Of a DNA stretch of 64,000 bases, positions 10,863-22,903 are shown one piece after another. This DNA is from Diphasiastrum complanatum. Its lineage: Eukaryota > Streptophyta > Lycopodiopsida > Lycopodiales > Lycopodiaceae. The position numbers were made by a program, and so were the translations under genes. The notes under the pieces are model-generated. The model did no database searches and was not told the DNA's origin. It worked only from the letters and a program-made list of their open reading frames with translations. Within the stretch, counting starts at the first letter, position 1. Each line of letters opens with the position of its first letter. The stretch spans positions 27,329,192 through 27,393,191 of the forward strand of contig CM055097.1 in NCBI GenBank assembly GCA_029204225.1, written 5' to 3'.

Positions 10863-12880
10863 TTAATGATTTGAAAAACCTACCGATTGATAAGGGTATT
10901 TCCTTTCTTGACTTATCACTATCTGTCTGCTTGCTCTGTCTCTAGATATCTTGATCCCGAGGAGGTAGTGCATTGGGTATGAGTCGGTCATTTCGAATTC
11001 GTTCGACAATAATGATTTTTTCTCATGAAGTAATTGATTTGAATTGTTGATGATCAGAGAGTCATCAACATATAGAGCTATTATAACATAGCTTGGTCCT
11101 ATGTGTTTGAGATAAACATTAGAGTTTGTAGAATTTGGAATGAAGTCGTGTTGCAACAAGAATCGATTGATTCTATCAAACTAGGCCCTTGGAGCTTGCT
11201 TTAGCCCGCAAAGAGCTTTCTACAGCTTACATACCTTGTGTTCTTGGCCTTGAAGGATGTAGACTTTGGATTGATAGATATAGATGTCTTCTTGTATGTA
11301 TCCATTCATAAATGTTCATGAACATCCATTTGATGAACTTCCAAATCTTCGAGAGCTACAATCGAATTGACTCGAAGTCTTATTACTTAACTGAACGTCT
11401 CAGTGTAGTCAATTCCATAAGTTTGTTCATATCCTTTGACAACTAGTCGAGCTTTCCATTTGGTTATACATACGTCTAGATTGAGCTTCAACTTGAAGAT
11501 CCACTTAGTATCAATAATCTTTGCATCAGGAGGAGCTTCAACAAGATGCCAGGTTCTATTCTTCATCAATGAATTATACTCAACATTCATGGCAGTGCGC
11601 CAGTTGTCTGCATTTGAACTTGACAGTGCTTCTGCTACTAAGGTAGGTTCATCATAATTGATGAATGCATAGGGGATATAATGATCAGGCTCTTGTTGAA
11701 TGTCGAGTAGACCTTCGAACAATACTCGGGAACGACGTGAAAGTCACACTTTGGCTTCCCAAGAAATTTCCAACACTTTGGCTTCCCAACAAATTTCCAA
11801 CAAACAACAATGCAAAATCCCATAGCATTTGTTTTGTTTTGTGAATGTTGTGTGACTTCAATAAATTCCTTGTAGCCTTGTTAATTTGGCACACCAATGT
11901 TCAGATAGTTGTTGAGATGATGATTCTCCTTGTTGTGTGACATGGGTATCTTTGATTGTTGTCGGAACAGTCGTGGATCGAAGCCTGTCGATGGTAATGG
12001 GAGTTGTTGGAATGAATTCTTGCATTGGTTGCTTCTGCTTGAAGTCATAAAATCTATCTTCCGGGAAGACAACGTCTCGACTGATCATGATTCGGCCTTG
12101 TTCGACAACGTAGAATCGATAGGCTTTGTGTGATGTCGAATATCCGATGAAGAAACTTCTACAACTGACGAGATCAGGCTTCTTTCTCAAGTAAGACATA
12201 ATTTGCCCACAACAAAGACCACCAAACACTCAAAGGTGCTTCAGACTCGGTTTGTATACATAAAAAGCTTCGAATAGAGTCTTTGAGTCAACTACTTTAG
12301 TGCTTGAATAATTTTGTGGATAGCAAGTTGTTGAAATTGCCTCAGCCCAAAAATTCTTGGGTAGTTGAGCATTTGATATCATTGATCATGTAGCATTGAG
12401 TAGTGTTCAATTCTTCCTCTCAACTACTCCATTTGGTTGTGGTGTGTAGCTGGTGGTGAACTGATGATGAATGTCGCATGACGATAAGTAGTTGGACATC
12501 ACAAATACTCCCCCCCACTATCTATGTATAGGGTCTTGAGTTGTTTACCAGTCTGTGTCTCATCAAACTGCTTGAATTCATTGAAACAGTTGAATGTCTC
12601 AGACTTGTTCTTGATGAACATTATATTGGTGAATTTTGAATATTCATCGATAAAAGTGAAAATTATAGTGTTGAACCCAAAGAGGGAGTACTCATAGGAC
12701 TGCTTTGATCTCTATGTATCAATCCTAAGATGGACTTAGCTCTAGTGGCTTTTCCCTTTGGGAGTCTTGATCTAGACTGTTTGCCTAGTAAGCACATCTC
12801 ATAGACATGTCAAATGTCAGTGGATGCAACATCAATATTTAAGTCTTTAACCATATTGTTATGATGCATCTACAAGATGT
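10863..12880 (-). pseudogene. Copia pol remnant F (integrase and RT pieces)
   Basis: Decayed minus-strand copia pol with many frameshifts and stops. From right to left: traces of GAG-pre-integrase (about 12880-12730), integrase with FIDEYSKF and a DSGG site near 12510-12530 and TPQPNGVVERKN near 12430, the integrase C-terminus with FFIGYSTSHKAYRFY (12229-11858), RT start with MKNRTWHLVEAPPDAKIIDT (about 11560), and the RT core with ALYVDDSLII (11159-10863). RNase H, PPT and 3' LTR are absent. A different family from A, B and C by sequence. Element B begins about 100 bp upstream and may have inserted into it. Confidence 0.85.
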
Positions 12881-12978
12881 TGGAGTTAATCTTCAATTCG
12901 ACTCACCCGAATTCAGTTCTTGAGCACCAGTAAACTATGTAAATATTCTCTCTCTACAACGACATGTAGTCTTAGTCA

Positions 12979-13791
12979 TGTGCAAAAAGTACAAAAAGGA
13001 CCAAGAGTGGATCCTAATATGATCCTCAAGAGGGATTGGGTGTTAGATTTACTTGATCTATCAATCTACTTGAGATTAAGATCAATTCTAGACACAAAAT
13101 CCTAACAAGAACAATCATTAATTGAAGGTAGGTGTACTTTATGGTTCCACACGTGTAAAACTCTATCCGAGTACGGAATCCAACCTGAAAATCAAGTACA
13201 CTATGATAGAACCTCAAAACAATCAAAACAAATGTAGACAAATGGAGAGAATCACACAAAATTGCTTCCAAAACCAAGATTGGTGTCTCACATTGATTAT
13301 GGCCAAATAAGCCTCTATATATACACTTCTTGGAGCTCGAGGTACTGATCATGCATCAGATCTCACACATGTGGGGATGCCTTGTCACCATCATGCAATT
13401 TGACACTTGGATCAAAGCTTTCCATTTTGGGCATTTTTGGTCTATTTTCCTACTATATGGAGATCTTCATGGAAATCTTCTAGAAGCAAAAACTCGCGTA
13501 CTTCAGCTATTTTCACACATGTGAGCTATCCTCTACACATGGGATGTGACACCTATTCAAAATATTTGGCTCATGCAATCAATAGATTGGTCCATGTGTC
13601 ATATCTCTAGTAAACTAGTTTTTGGCCATTTTAGCCTCTAGAACATGAATTAAATCGTATGTACAACATATATGATTATGGTACATGAAAAGTACACTTG
13701 TTTCACACGTGGGAACAGTCTCCACACATGTGTGTCTATCCTATATACAAGATTTTTGGCTTCTACCAAGCTTATTTTTGCATTTTTCACA
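12979..13791 (-). repeat. 3' LTR of element B (left end tentative)
   Basis: The part 13269-13791 matches 17531-18054 with scattered differences. The leftward extension to TGTGCAAAAA at 12979 rests on the terminal inverted repeat with ATTTTTCACA. It carries several variants of the CACACGTGTG motif (near 13146, 13364, 13517, 13703). Confidence 0.6.
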
Positions 13792-13803
13792 CTTCTCAAA
13801 AAT

Positions 13804-16800
13804 CTAGCTTGGTAAATCTAGCATAGATCTATCTATAACTCCAAGAGCCAATCTTAATTTTACAAATGGATCTTTAGGCAATGCCTTGGTGAGTATATCA
13901 GCAATGCAATCTGATGATGAAACATAAATAAGCGCTATCTCCTTTGCTTGCACTTTCTCCCTCACAAAATGATGTGCAATCTCGATGTGCTTTGTTCGAG
14001 CATGGAAGACTGGATTGTTTGCAAGTTGTTGAGCTGCTTGATTATCACAATATATGCATGGAATGTCTTCATCCTTGATCACATGTAGCTCCTTTAAAAG
14101 CCTTTGTTGTTGTTGTCATAGCTTTATACTCGGATTCTGTTGATGAAAGAGAGATGGTATCTTGCTTTTTGGAAAGCCAAGATATAGCTCCTCCACATAA
14201 GAATGTAGCAAATGCACTTATGGATCTTCTATCCATCTTTTCACCTGCAAAACTTGAGTTTGAATATGCTCTTAATGACATATTAATGGACTTTGCATGT
14301 ATTGACTCAATTTGCCAACACAAAAACTAAGATCAGGTCTAGTGATGGTTAAGTATATCAAGGAACCAATAAGCACTCTATAGGTAGTGATGTCCTCAAA
14401 GGATGCTTCATCACTTTCCTTAGAAACTTTTACACTTAGTTCCATAGGAGTTTCAACTCCTTTACAATCAATCATGCCAAATCTTGCTAAGATTGATCTA
14501 GCATACTTAGATTGACATATGAAGGTAAAATCATTATTCCTAGTGACTTCTATTCCAAGTATAACTTTAAGAAATCCTAGATCTACCATCTTAAATTCAC
14601 TAGACAAGGAAACTTTTACATTCTTGATGCCATCTAGATCATTTCCTGTGAGTATAATGTCATCAACATATAAAACTAAGATAATGATCTTTCCATCATT
14701 ACATTTGTAGTACAATGATGGTTCATAAGAATTTACAAAAAATCCAATGGAAATAAGATAGGAATGTCACCTAGAGTACAATGCTCTTGGTGCTTGCTTG
14801 AATCCGTAAAGACTCTTCTTCAAGAAACACACTTTGTCTTCTTCTCCATCTTTGATGAAGCCCTCGGGTTGGCACATGTAGATTTCCTCTTCCAAGAATC
14901 CATTCAAGAAAGCATTTGTCACATCAAGTTGGAAGAGCTTCAATTTGAAAGAAGTTGCAAGACATATGACTAATCTAATGGTCACAAGCTTTGCAACAGG
15001 TGCAAAGGTTTCATCATAATTTATGCCTTTGACTTGCAAAAACCCTTTTGCTACAAGTCTAGCTTTGTACTTATGAATGGAACCATCTTGATTATATTTC
15101 AATTTATATATCCATTTACAAGTAAGAGGCTTCTTTCCATAACGTAAATCAACAAGCTTCCAAGTTTTATTTTACATTAATGCATCAAACTCTACTTGCA
15201 TAGCTTTCCTCCAATATTGAGGCTTGTTTGCTTCCTCAAAACTAGTTGGTTCTTCAAGCATTGTAGTCAAGAAAGTATAAGAGTCGAGTAGTTGAGAATC
15301 TTTCCTTTGCTCCCCTTTGTCACTATAAGTGAGCCTTGATGGCTCAATCCTTATCCTTGTTGATCTTCTTGGCACCCTTGGACTTTGAGTAGGTTCCACT
15401 TGGTCTTCATCTTCATGAAGCTCCTCCTCGGCCATAGCATGATCCTTGACAAGTTGAGTGTTGTTGGAAGTCACCTTTCCTTTGGCTTGGAGAGATTCAT
15501 CAAAAAGTACATCTCTACTAGCAACAACTTTTTTTGTAATAGGATCACATATACTATAAGCTTTCTTACTTTCACTATAACCAACAAATATGCCTTTGAA
15601 AGAAGTGGCATCTTCCTTTTTCCTTGTTTCTAAAGGAATATGTACATAACAAGTACATCCAAAAACTTTCAAATCACTAAGATTTGGCTTTTTGCCAAAC
15701 AATACTTTATAAGGTGTAAGTCCTTTAATGGCACTATTAGTCATTCTATTACAAAGAAAGTTTGCACATAAAATAGCTTCTCTCCAAAATGAAATAGGAA
15801 GAGATGCATTTAATCTCATAGCTTTAGCACACTCACATAGTGTCCTATTCTTTCTCTCAGCTACTCCATTTTGTTGTGGAGTATATGTACAAGTAAACTC
15901 TCTCTTAATGCCATTAGTTTCTCTCAGCTACTCCATTTGTTGTGGAGCATATGTACAAGTAAACTCTCTCTTAATGCCATTAGTTTCACAAAACTCTTTC
16001 ATCCTATTGGAGATGTACTCCCCCCCTTTGTTTTTCCACAAGAGTTTTGAGCTTTACAAAGGACTCAAAAACTTCACTTTTCTTAGACAAGAGATAAACC
16101 CAAGAGTATCTTGATTTATCATCAATAAAAGTGACATACATAAGAGCTCCACCATTTGATTCGGTGTATAAGGTCAAGAGGAGAGTTAGATCTTATCAAA
16201 AGATCTCTTGAAAGGAAGCTTATGAGATTTGGAAAGTCCACAAGCTTCACAAAGCTTGCCACACTTGGATATGGTTTTGGAAAGTCCTCTTGCTAGTTCC
16301 TTTGTCACCATAGTCTCCATAGCTTTGTAGTTAGGATGGCCTAACATTTTGTGCCATAATTCCACTTGAGTGAGCTCCTCCCTTGCCATGTTCACACTTC
16401 CAACCATCACATCAGCATCCAATTTAAATAACCTCCCATGCTTGAAACCACTAGCAATACATTTTTCATCTTTCAAGATAGAACATGCTCCATGCTTGAA
16501 ATGTATATCTAATCCACTATCCATAAGTTGTCCTACACTCAACAAGTTCTTTGTAATTGAGGGTGCATAAAGAACATTGTCTAGATCTACTTTTTTAGAT
16601 GATCCTAGACATAAAGGAATGGATCCAACACCTACAATCTCACATTCTTGATCACTTGCAGTGAAGATAAATTTCTTAGAACTATTGTAAGAAAGTAGAT
16701 TAGAGAAGTAGTCTTTTTGGTGAGTCATGTGAGAGCTTGCCCCACTATCAATCCACCAAGTGTCTTGATTAGATGTTTGTGATGAGGATACCATCAAAGA

Positions 16801-17530
16801 TAGATTTCCTTTTTCCTCCTCCTCAAGTAGAAGATTGCCTTGATTGTCCTTCTCTTGGGCATTCTTCTTCTTGTAGCATTCGGATGCAAAATGTCCCTTT
16901 TCTTCACAAAAAAAACACCTTAGCTTCTTCTTGTCCTTCTTGCTCTTGCCTTTGGAACTTGATGCTCCATCTTTGTTCTCCATCTCCATGTCTTGAGTCT
17001 TCTTGGATGGAAGCTTCTTCTTCTTGCCTTTCAAAGAAAAGTTAGCTTTTTCATCACCATCATTCAAAGGTAAGGAACTCATCCTACTTTTGATATGAAG
17101 CATTCTACTCTCCTCAATAACAAGCACACTTTGTAGTTTTTCAATACTAGGAAGTGAATCTTGAATAGCAAAGGTTTGAACAAGCTTGGAATAATCATCT
17201 CCTAATCCATTCAAAATGATTTGAACTAATTCATCATCTTTGATTTTATCATCTATAGAAGACAACTCCTTATTCAAAGATTTGATCCTAGAGACATAAT
17301 TTTGGGCACTTTCACTACTTACTTTCATGCTTTGAAGGATTTGATTCCTAAGCATGAGTATCCTTGAAGTGTTCTTGGATCCATAAATGGCTTTTAATGA
17401 ATCCCATGCCTCTTTGGATGTGGTACAAGATGAGATTTCTTTCAAAAGTTCATTACTTACATTCATTTTTATGCAATGTAATGCAACTCTACATCTCTTT
17501 TTGTACTTATCCAACTCAACTCCTCCTTGC
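13804..17530 (-). pseudogene. Element B gag-pol (decayed)
   Basis: Copia polyprotein in pieces. The first open piece (17530-16186) has gag lacking its N-terminus, CCHC knuckle CFFCEEKGHFASEC, protease WWIDSGASSHM and the pre-integrase LWHKMLGH. The integrase is then disrupted between 16186 and 15819, including a 66-67 bp tandem duplication. 15819-15172 holds the integrase end and RT start. 15102-14767 and 14715-14272 hold RT with LYVDDIIL. 14323-13804 holds RNase H in two frames, ending at the LTR. Stops and frameshifts separate each piece, so it is non-functional. Confidence 0.9.
15854..15986. repeat. 66-67 bp tandem duplication in element B integrase
   Basis: Units 15854-15920 and 15921-15986, both beginning CTCTCAGCTACTCCATTT, differing by one T and one substitution. 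Over the integrase NGVAERKN-equivalent region. Confidence 0.85.
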
Positions 17531-18054
17531 CAAAACCAAGATTGGTGTCTCACATTGATTATGGCCAAATAAGCCTCTATATATACACTTCTTGGAGCTC
17601 GAGGTACTGATCATGCATCAGATCTCACACGTGTGAGGATGCCTTGTCACCATCATGCAATTTGACACTTGGATCAAAACTTTCCATTTTGGGCATTTTT
17701 GGTCTATTTTCCTACTATATGGAGATCTTCATGGAAATCTTCAAGAAGCAAAAACTCGCCTACTTCAGCTATTTCCACACGTGTGAGCTGTCCTCTACAC
17801 ATGGGATGTGACACCTATTCAAAATATTTGGCTCATGCAATCAATAGATTGGTGCCATGTGTCATATCTCTAGAAAACTAGTTTTTGGCCATTTTAGCCA
17901 CTAGAACTTGAATTAAATCATATGTACAACATATATGATTATGGTACATGAAAAGTACACTAGTTTCACACGTGGGAACAGGCTCCACACATGTGTGTCT
18001 ATCTTATATACAAGATTTTTGGCTTCTACCAAGCCTATTTTTGCATTTTTCACA
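17531..18054 (-). repeat. 5' LTR of element B (truncated)
   Basis: About 524 bp matching the right part of the left LTR. The match stops abruptly at 17531, where gag sequence begins, so R/U5, PBS, leader and the first about 60 gag codons are missing. Palindrome CTCACACGTGTGAG at 17624-17637. Confidence 0.8.
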
Positions 18055-18917
18055 ACTCGCATAAGTCGAATAGTCTTTGCAATACATCGACTTGAAGCAG
18101 AAACATGATCGACTTCGTTGATGTCCACATCATCGACTTTACCGACTCAACTTTGTCGACATCCTAACATCAACTCCATCCACATCAACATTTTCTCAAG
18201 AGCGAGCCAATCGACTCGACTTGCTCGACAATCGTCGACTGTTACCATTCAAAATAGAGCTCTTCCTCTGCCTGTCACGCAGACCATGTCACAGTTCATT
18301 TCAGTACTTTGCAGTAACACTACTTCACGCTCATTGCCCACACAGTTGTTATGATTGTTCTATGTATATGGATCAACACAATCACCACAATACAACATCA
18401 AGTACTTCGAGACAAGAATCCCAGAATTGCTCACCTCCAACTGTATATTCACACTCTTATATTCACAAGTACAAAAGAAAAGCAACTTAAGTGCTCAACA
18501 TGGGCTCATAAAAGAATCAGCCCAATAACTCTAGGACTAAGCAAAACCTGTCATTGTCAAACTTAGAAAGTACCGTGATAAAATTACATGTTGATTATTG
18601 CTAATTAATCTAAAATTGCCCACCTTCTTTAGGCCTTCTTTCATTTCTCTTTTCACCCCCCTCCATCCTCCATCTTGGAAAAGAAAATTACTATAAATAG
18701 TTAAAATCCAGACAACATATAGCGGTGCACTTGTAATGCGCACAGCGCCAAATACGCCTCAAAGCGTTAAATAGAATAAGTGGCTAATTTTGATAAAGTG
18801 CCTTGAAGCACCATAGAATATTTTGTGACATGGCTCAATAGTTTTATTACCAAAAGCATTGTAAAGTCAAGTCAGTTGCCAAACAAAGAAAAAACCAAGA
18901 AACTTAGACTATGAAGT
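18055..18917. other. Intergenic, no gene seen
   Basis: About 860 bp. The first 200 bp are rich in TCGAC-type words (tcgac, cgact), unlike the neighbours. No domain, RNA gene or repeat partner is recognised. Confidence 0.5.
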
Positions 18918-19981
18918 TGTTAGCCGATTTTTCAGCATGCTAAATCGGCTAAAATCGATATTTTTCAACTGTTTTTTAGGATAGACTATATTTAGAATTA
19001 CTAGATGTACTACTTAATCGACATAAAATTGGCCTGTATAGCCTAAGCTGATGGGGTCCCAATTTGTCCCAATGGACTATCGATGTAGTTTTTGTGAATT
19101 GGCCTTAGAAGTGGCCTTAGTAATTATTATATCTTTTTTTTTTTTGCATCATCAGTTTCTATGAGATGCCCACTGATGTAACCTCGTTTGATATAAATAT
19201 AACGGAATGCCTGAGGTTTTGCAAGGCCCTCCTTTGCCGTAAGCTTGTTCAGAAATCCAGGATCAAGAAGACGATACTGAAGATTACGAAGGACCGATGA
19301 ATGTTGATGATCGAAAGAGTACAAAAATCGACAAATCCATCAATGGGATATCAAGCAAACATTTGTGACAAGAGCCATGGGAACTGGAGAAGTTGGAATT
19401 AGTGGCCAAGATATCCATTTGGCAAAATGGTGCATGGTAGAGAAATATCAAGCTGAGGAAAAATCGATGAAACCACGGTCCATTGAAGGTCAGTTGCTAG
19501 CATGGAAAAACCAAAATCAACTTAATCGAGCACCTAGCAAGGGAATGGAATAGATTAAAAATCCCCAAAGACTTTGACTAGAGTCCAAAGTTGACTGGGA
19601 GGTACTGGTCTTACCAATAAACTAAATTGCAAGAAACAAAGATAATGAAATTGGAAATTCATTGACTTTTCTAAACAAATACTACACAAAGCCTAGAAGG
19701 CCCACACCTTCACTTCATATGGGAAAGGTCATAGGCAAGGTACAAAGGCCATGTGGGCAGCTAGAGAAATGTGTATGATAGAGGTGCTTGTGAACAAGTT
19801 AGTGAATGAGTCTTCAAGGAAGGCCATGTGGGCCTCATAAATGTTTTTTTTCCAAGTGAACAAGTTAGTCAATGAGTCTTCAAGGAAGGCCATGTGGGCC
19901 TCATTTTTTTTTTTCCAGGTGAAGAGAGGTCAGTGAGCCAGCTACAAAAGTGGGTGCTTGTAAGAGTCTCCTGTATGAAGT
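18918..19981 (-). repeat. LTR copy of LARD-like element (left)
   Basis: Similar to 21192-22081. Contains a poly-T run near 19135 and the tandem repeat at 19790-19918. Confidence 0.7.
19790..19918. repeat. Tandem 63-66 bp duplication inside the left LTR
   Basis: Units 19790-19855 and 19856-19918, both GTGAACAAGTTAGT...GGGCCTCAT followed by a T run. The right LTR has a single unit near 21956-22017. Confidence 0.85.
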
Positions 19982-21191
19982 TTTTGTGAGAGCTTTCCAT
20001 TATCAGGGCATTCAACTGCCTTATGAGGTGTGTGTGTGTGATGCTCAGAGTTATGGATTTTCTGTGAAAGATATTGTATTTCTGAGTATGAGTTTAGAGG
20101 GCGATGGCATGAGCACGAGTATCCATTCTTCATTATGTCATGCCAAAGTCTTATATTCAGCCAACATACTATGGTTTCAAGCGTTGATTCTATCAGTTCT
20201 GAGCAGGCGCCCAGTTAATCATACATTCTGAGCGGAAATTTCAACATCTATGCTGCATTTTCAGAAAAGTGGTCGTCACGCATTAACGTCTACATTTCTG
20301 GCGTGTGGCTCATATAATTTAGAGCACTGGACTCCATCTACCAATGCATGCCATCGTTGTCTCAACTGCATGGAAGGAAACTGATTGGTGTTTTCAACAT
20401 TGCTGCCCCAGCTTCTGAGAATGACATCGCTGCCTCAGCTTCTGAAGATGAACCATGAGCACTAACCAATTTCTACCCGACTGAGCGCCTGAGAGTTCTG
20501 ATGGGTCAACGGTGCTATTGCTAGTTTTCAGAGCAGATCTTGGCCAGCTGTCAAAGAATCGTCTTAGAGGTGAAGATGAAGAGCAAACTTAGCGCTAACT
20601 TCTGGGAAATGTCTGATCATGAGTAATGACTATTGCTATGCGTTGAGCCACAGTTTTCCCAGTTTTCCCACTCAGCGATGGAAGACCTAGGGGGTAAGAA
20701 ACTATAATTTGAGTTCTATTTTTCTGTCTATCTATTCATAGTTTGTTGATGGATTATTTTGCTATTTCATTCTATATATCGATTGAAAAAAAAGAAAAAA
20801 AAGATCAATGTAAACTGCACTATCATATCCCTAAATGCATCGATTTGAGATGGGCATATAGTAAAATCTGATGGGAATGGGAGCATGAGCCGATTTAGGT
20901 GCACGAGATGAATGTGATGCAGGTACTACCATGATCTGTTCTTGTCTAATTCTGGGGCTTAAACGATGGCCATAGTTATTGTTGCTGAGAACTAGACTCC
21001 ATGCCTAATGGAAGAGAAAATTATGAACCAGTACCTTGAACTTCATCATGAGCAGTTAGCATTACACAATATTGTGTACTGAGCCTGTTGACTACTGGAT
21101 ATGAGTTTTACTAAACAAAACAAAAAAAGATTTTTTATCAACTTTGGGTTCGTTATGTTTGGAATTACATCCCCAGTGAATGCCGCCAAAA
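19982..21191. other. Interior of LARD-like element, no coding domain
   Basis: No retroviral domain in six frames. Short open frames only. The PBS-like sequence on the minus strand lies at 21172-21191. Confidence 0.6.
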
Positions 21192-22081
21192 TGTTAGCCG
21201 ATTTTTCAGCATGCTAAATCGGCTAAATCGATATTTTTCCACTGTTTTTTAGGATAGACTATATCTAGAATTACCAAATGTATAGCTTTACCAGCATAAA
21301 ATTGGCCTGTATGGGGTCCCAGTTCGCCCAAAAGGACTATCGATGTAGTTTTTGTGAATTGGCTTTAGAAGTGGCCTTAGTAATTATTATATCTTTCTTT
21401 TTTGCATCATCAGTTTCTATGAGATGCCCACTATTGTAACCTCATTTGATATAAATATAACAGAATGCATAAGGTTTTGCAGGGCCCTCCTTTGCTCTCA
21501 CCTTGTTCAGAAATCAAGGATCAAGAAGACAATACTGAAGATTACGAAGGACCGATGAATGTTGATGATTGAAAGAGTACAAAAATCGACAAATCTATCA
21601 ATGAGATTTCAAGCAAACACTTGGGAGCCATGGGGACCAGAGAAGTCGGAATTAGTGGCCAAGATATCCATTTGGCAAAATGGTGCATGGTAGAGAAATA
21701 TCAAGTTGAGGAAAAATCGACGAAACCACGGTCCATTGAAGATCAGTTGCAAGCATGGGAAAACCATAATCGACTTAATCGAGCACCTAGCAAGGGAATG
21801 GAATAGAAAAAATCCCCAAAGACTTTGACTAGAGTCTAGAGTTGACTGAGAGGTACCGGTCTTACCTAAACTAAATTGCAAGAAACAAAGATAATGAAGT
21901 TGATAATTCATTGACTTTTCTAAACAAAGACTACTGTCAATGACAGAGGTACTTGTGAACAAGTTAGTCAATGAGTCTTCAAGGAAGGCCATGTGGGCCT
22001 CAAAAATGTTTTTTTCCAAAGCGAAGAGAGGTCTGTGAGCCGGCTACAAAAGGGGTTGCTTGTAAGAGTCTCGTGTATGAA
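21192..22081 (-). repeat. LTR copy of LARD-like element (right)
   Basis: Partner of 18918-19981. Similarity ends at GTATGAAG near 22081. Confidence 0.7.
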
Positions 22082-22294
22082 GCAAAAGAGCCATGAAGTA
22101 GATTTAGATTTAGCTCAAAACCTCCCTTGCATTTTCTATGATTCTTTAGTAATTTTGATCCTTCAAATGTGCGTAGCGTAGAGGCAACTTGACAAACTGC
22201 CGCTTCACCGGTCGTAGTGACTTAATTACTTTTAGATCGCACCTTCCCCATAGGATTGATTCCCAACCTCCCTATATTACAACAGAGTAGATCT

Positions 22295-22786
22295 TGTTAA
22301 AGTGAACTCAGGAGTGCCGAAGCCCCCATGCAGACGTGTGAAAAGGATCAGCGGTGGCCAAACTGCCTTAGAGCCCAACAGCCTATCCCGGTCAGCTGAA
22401 GGGGCTGCTGACGTAGACGATCCGGGAGACGACTATCTTGGCATCATACGCGTGTCCAAGAACAATCGTATCAAGAACTCCTGCAAGGCAAAGAGAGAGT
22501 CAGTGGCACGAACGAAGTGAAGGCTCAATCATATAAACAAAAATGTTAGACAATAGAAAAATAGCTCGTAGCTTCTTTTGCTTAGAATAAATAAGAGTAG
22601 TCTTCCGTTTTCAGGTTTCTCTTCAGTTATGCATGTTTTCTCTGTCACCGCTTATTTAGCCATTCTGGCATTTGCATCAAGATAATATATAGACTGTTGT
22701 GCAATATATCATCCTTGTGTGCGAGTGATTTGCTGCATGTGATTGAGATTCGTATCTATGATTTTGTTGAGTGCTGCAAGTCTTCA
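22295..22786 (+). repeat. 5' LTR of element E
   Basis: 492 bp, TGTTAAAGTGAAC...AAGTCTTCA. It has a stop-free frame of about 70 codons shared with the 3' LTR. Confidence 0.92.
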
Positions 22787-22903
22787 AAGGTTATGGGCCC
22801 ATTGCCGCAAATCATAGCCAAATAATTAGCAATCACTGCGAATAGACCTGCCAGAGGCATTTGCGAGAAGCAAGCGGAGGGAGGAAATACAGCATACACG
22901 AAG

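Larger units (their letters stand above)
1..11367. repeat. Long duplicated block, copy 1
   Basis: This block reappears at 52648-64000 in the same orientation. The offset is 52647 at base 1, 52634 from about 2100 to 4000, and constant at 52633 from about 4356 to the window end. The first 4.4 kb differs from copy 2 mainly by single-base indels, often in homopolymers, with copy 1 carrying most of the extra bases. The following 7 kb shows no indel and only one substitution that I noticed (T at 9605 against C at 62238). Both copies share element A with the same TSD, so the duplication, if real, is younger than that insertion. It could be a true tandem duplication or an assembly artefact. Neither outer boundary lies inside the window. 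Confidence 0.95.
12979..18054 (-). mobile_element. Ty1/copia element B (decayed, 5' deleted)
   Basis: Minus-strand copia related to C. The 3' LTR is on the left (ending at 13791 in + coordinates, preceded on the minus strand by the purine-rich TTTTTGAGAAG). The truncated 5' LTR is on the right (17531-18054). The interior holds gag to RNase H. The TSD is unresolved: actcg follows 18054, but the left end I place at 12979 (TGTGCAAAAA, mirroring TTTTTCACA at the other end) is not preceded by it. Confidence 0.8.
18918..22081 (-). mobile_element. Non-autonomous LTR element (LARD-like)
   Basis: Two diverged direct repeats, both starting TGTTAGCCGATTTTTCAGCA, enclose about 1.2 kb without coding capacity. 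Read on the minus strand, the right repeat is followed directly by TTTTGGCGGCATTCACTGGG, close in form to the TTTGGCGCCGTTGCCGGGG-type PBS of Ty3/gypsy elements. This supports minus orientation and gypsy-type mobilisation. LTRs differ by many substitutions and a deletion of about 150 bp, so it is old. Outer ends are approximate and no clean TSD was found. Confidence 0.65.

Noticed and set aside
13269-13791. CRISPR-like or satellite array because of recurring CACACGTGTG words
   Set aside because: Spacing is irregular and the words lie in LTRs, which are present as pairs around retrotransposons in a plant nuclear context.
22302-22520. 72-codon open frame as a separate small gene
   Set aside because: It lies wholly inside the 5' LTR of element E and starts at GTG. 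Recorded as an LTR property instead.
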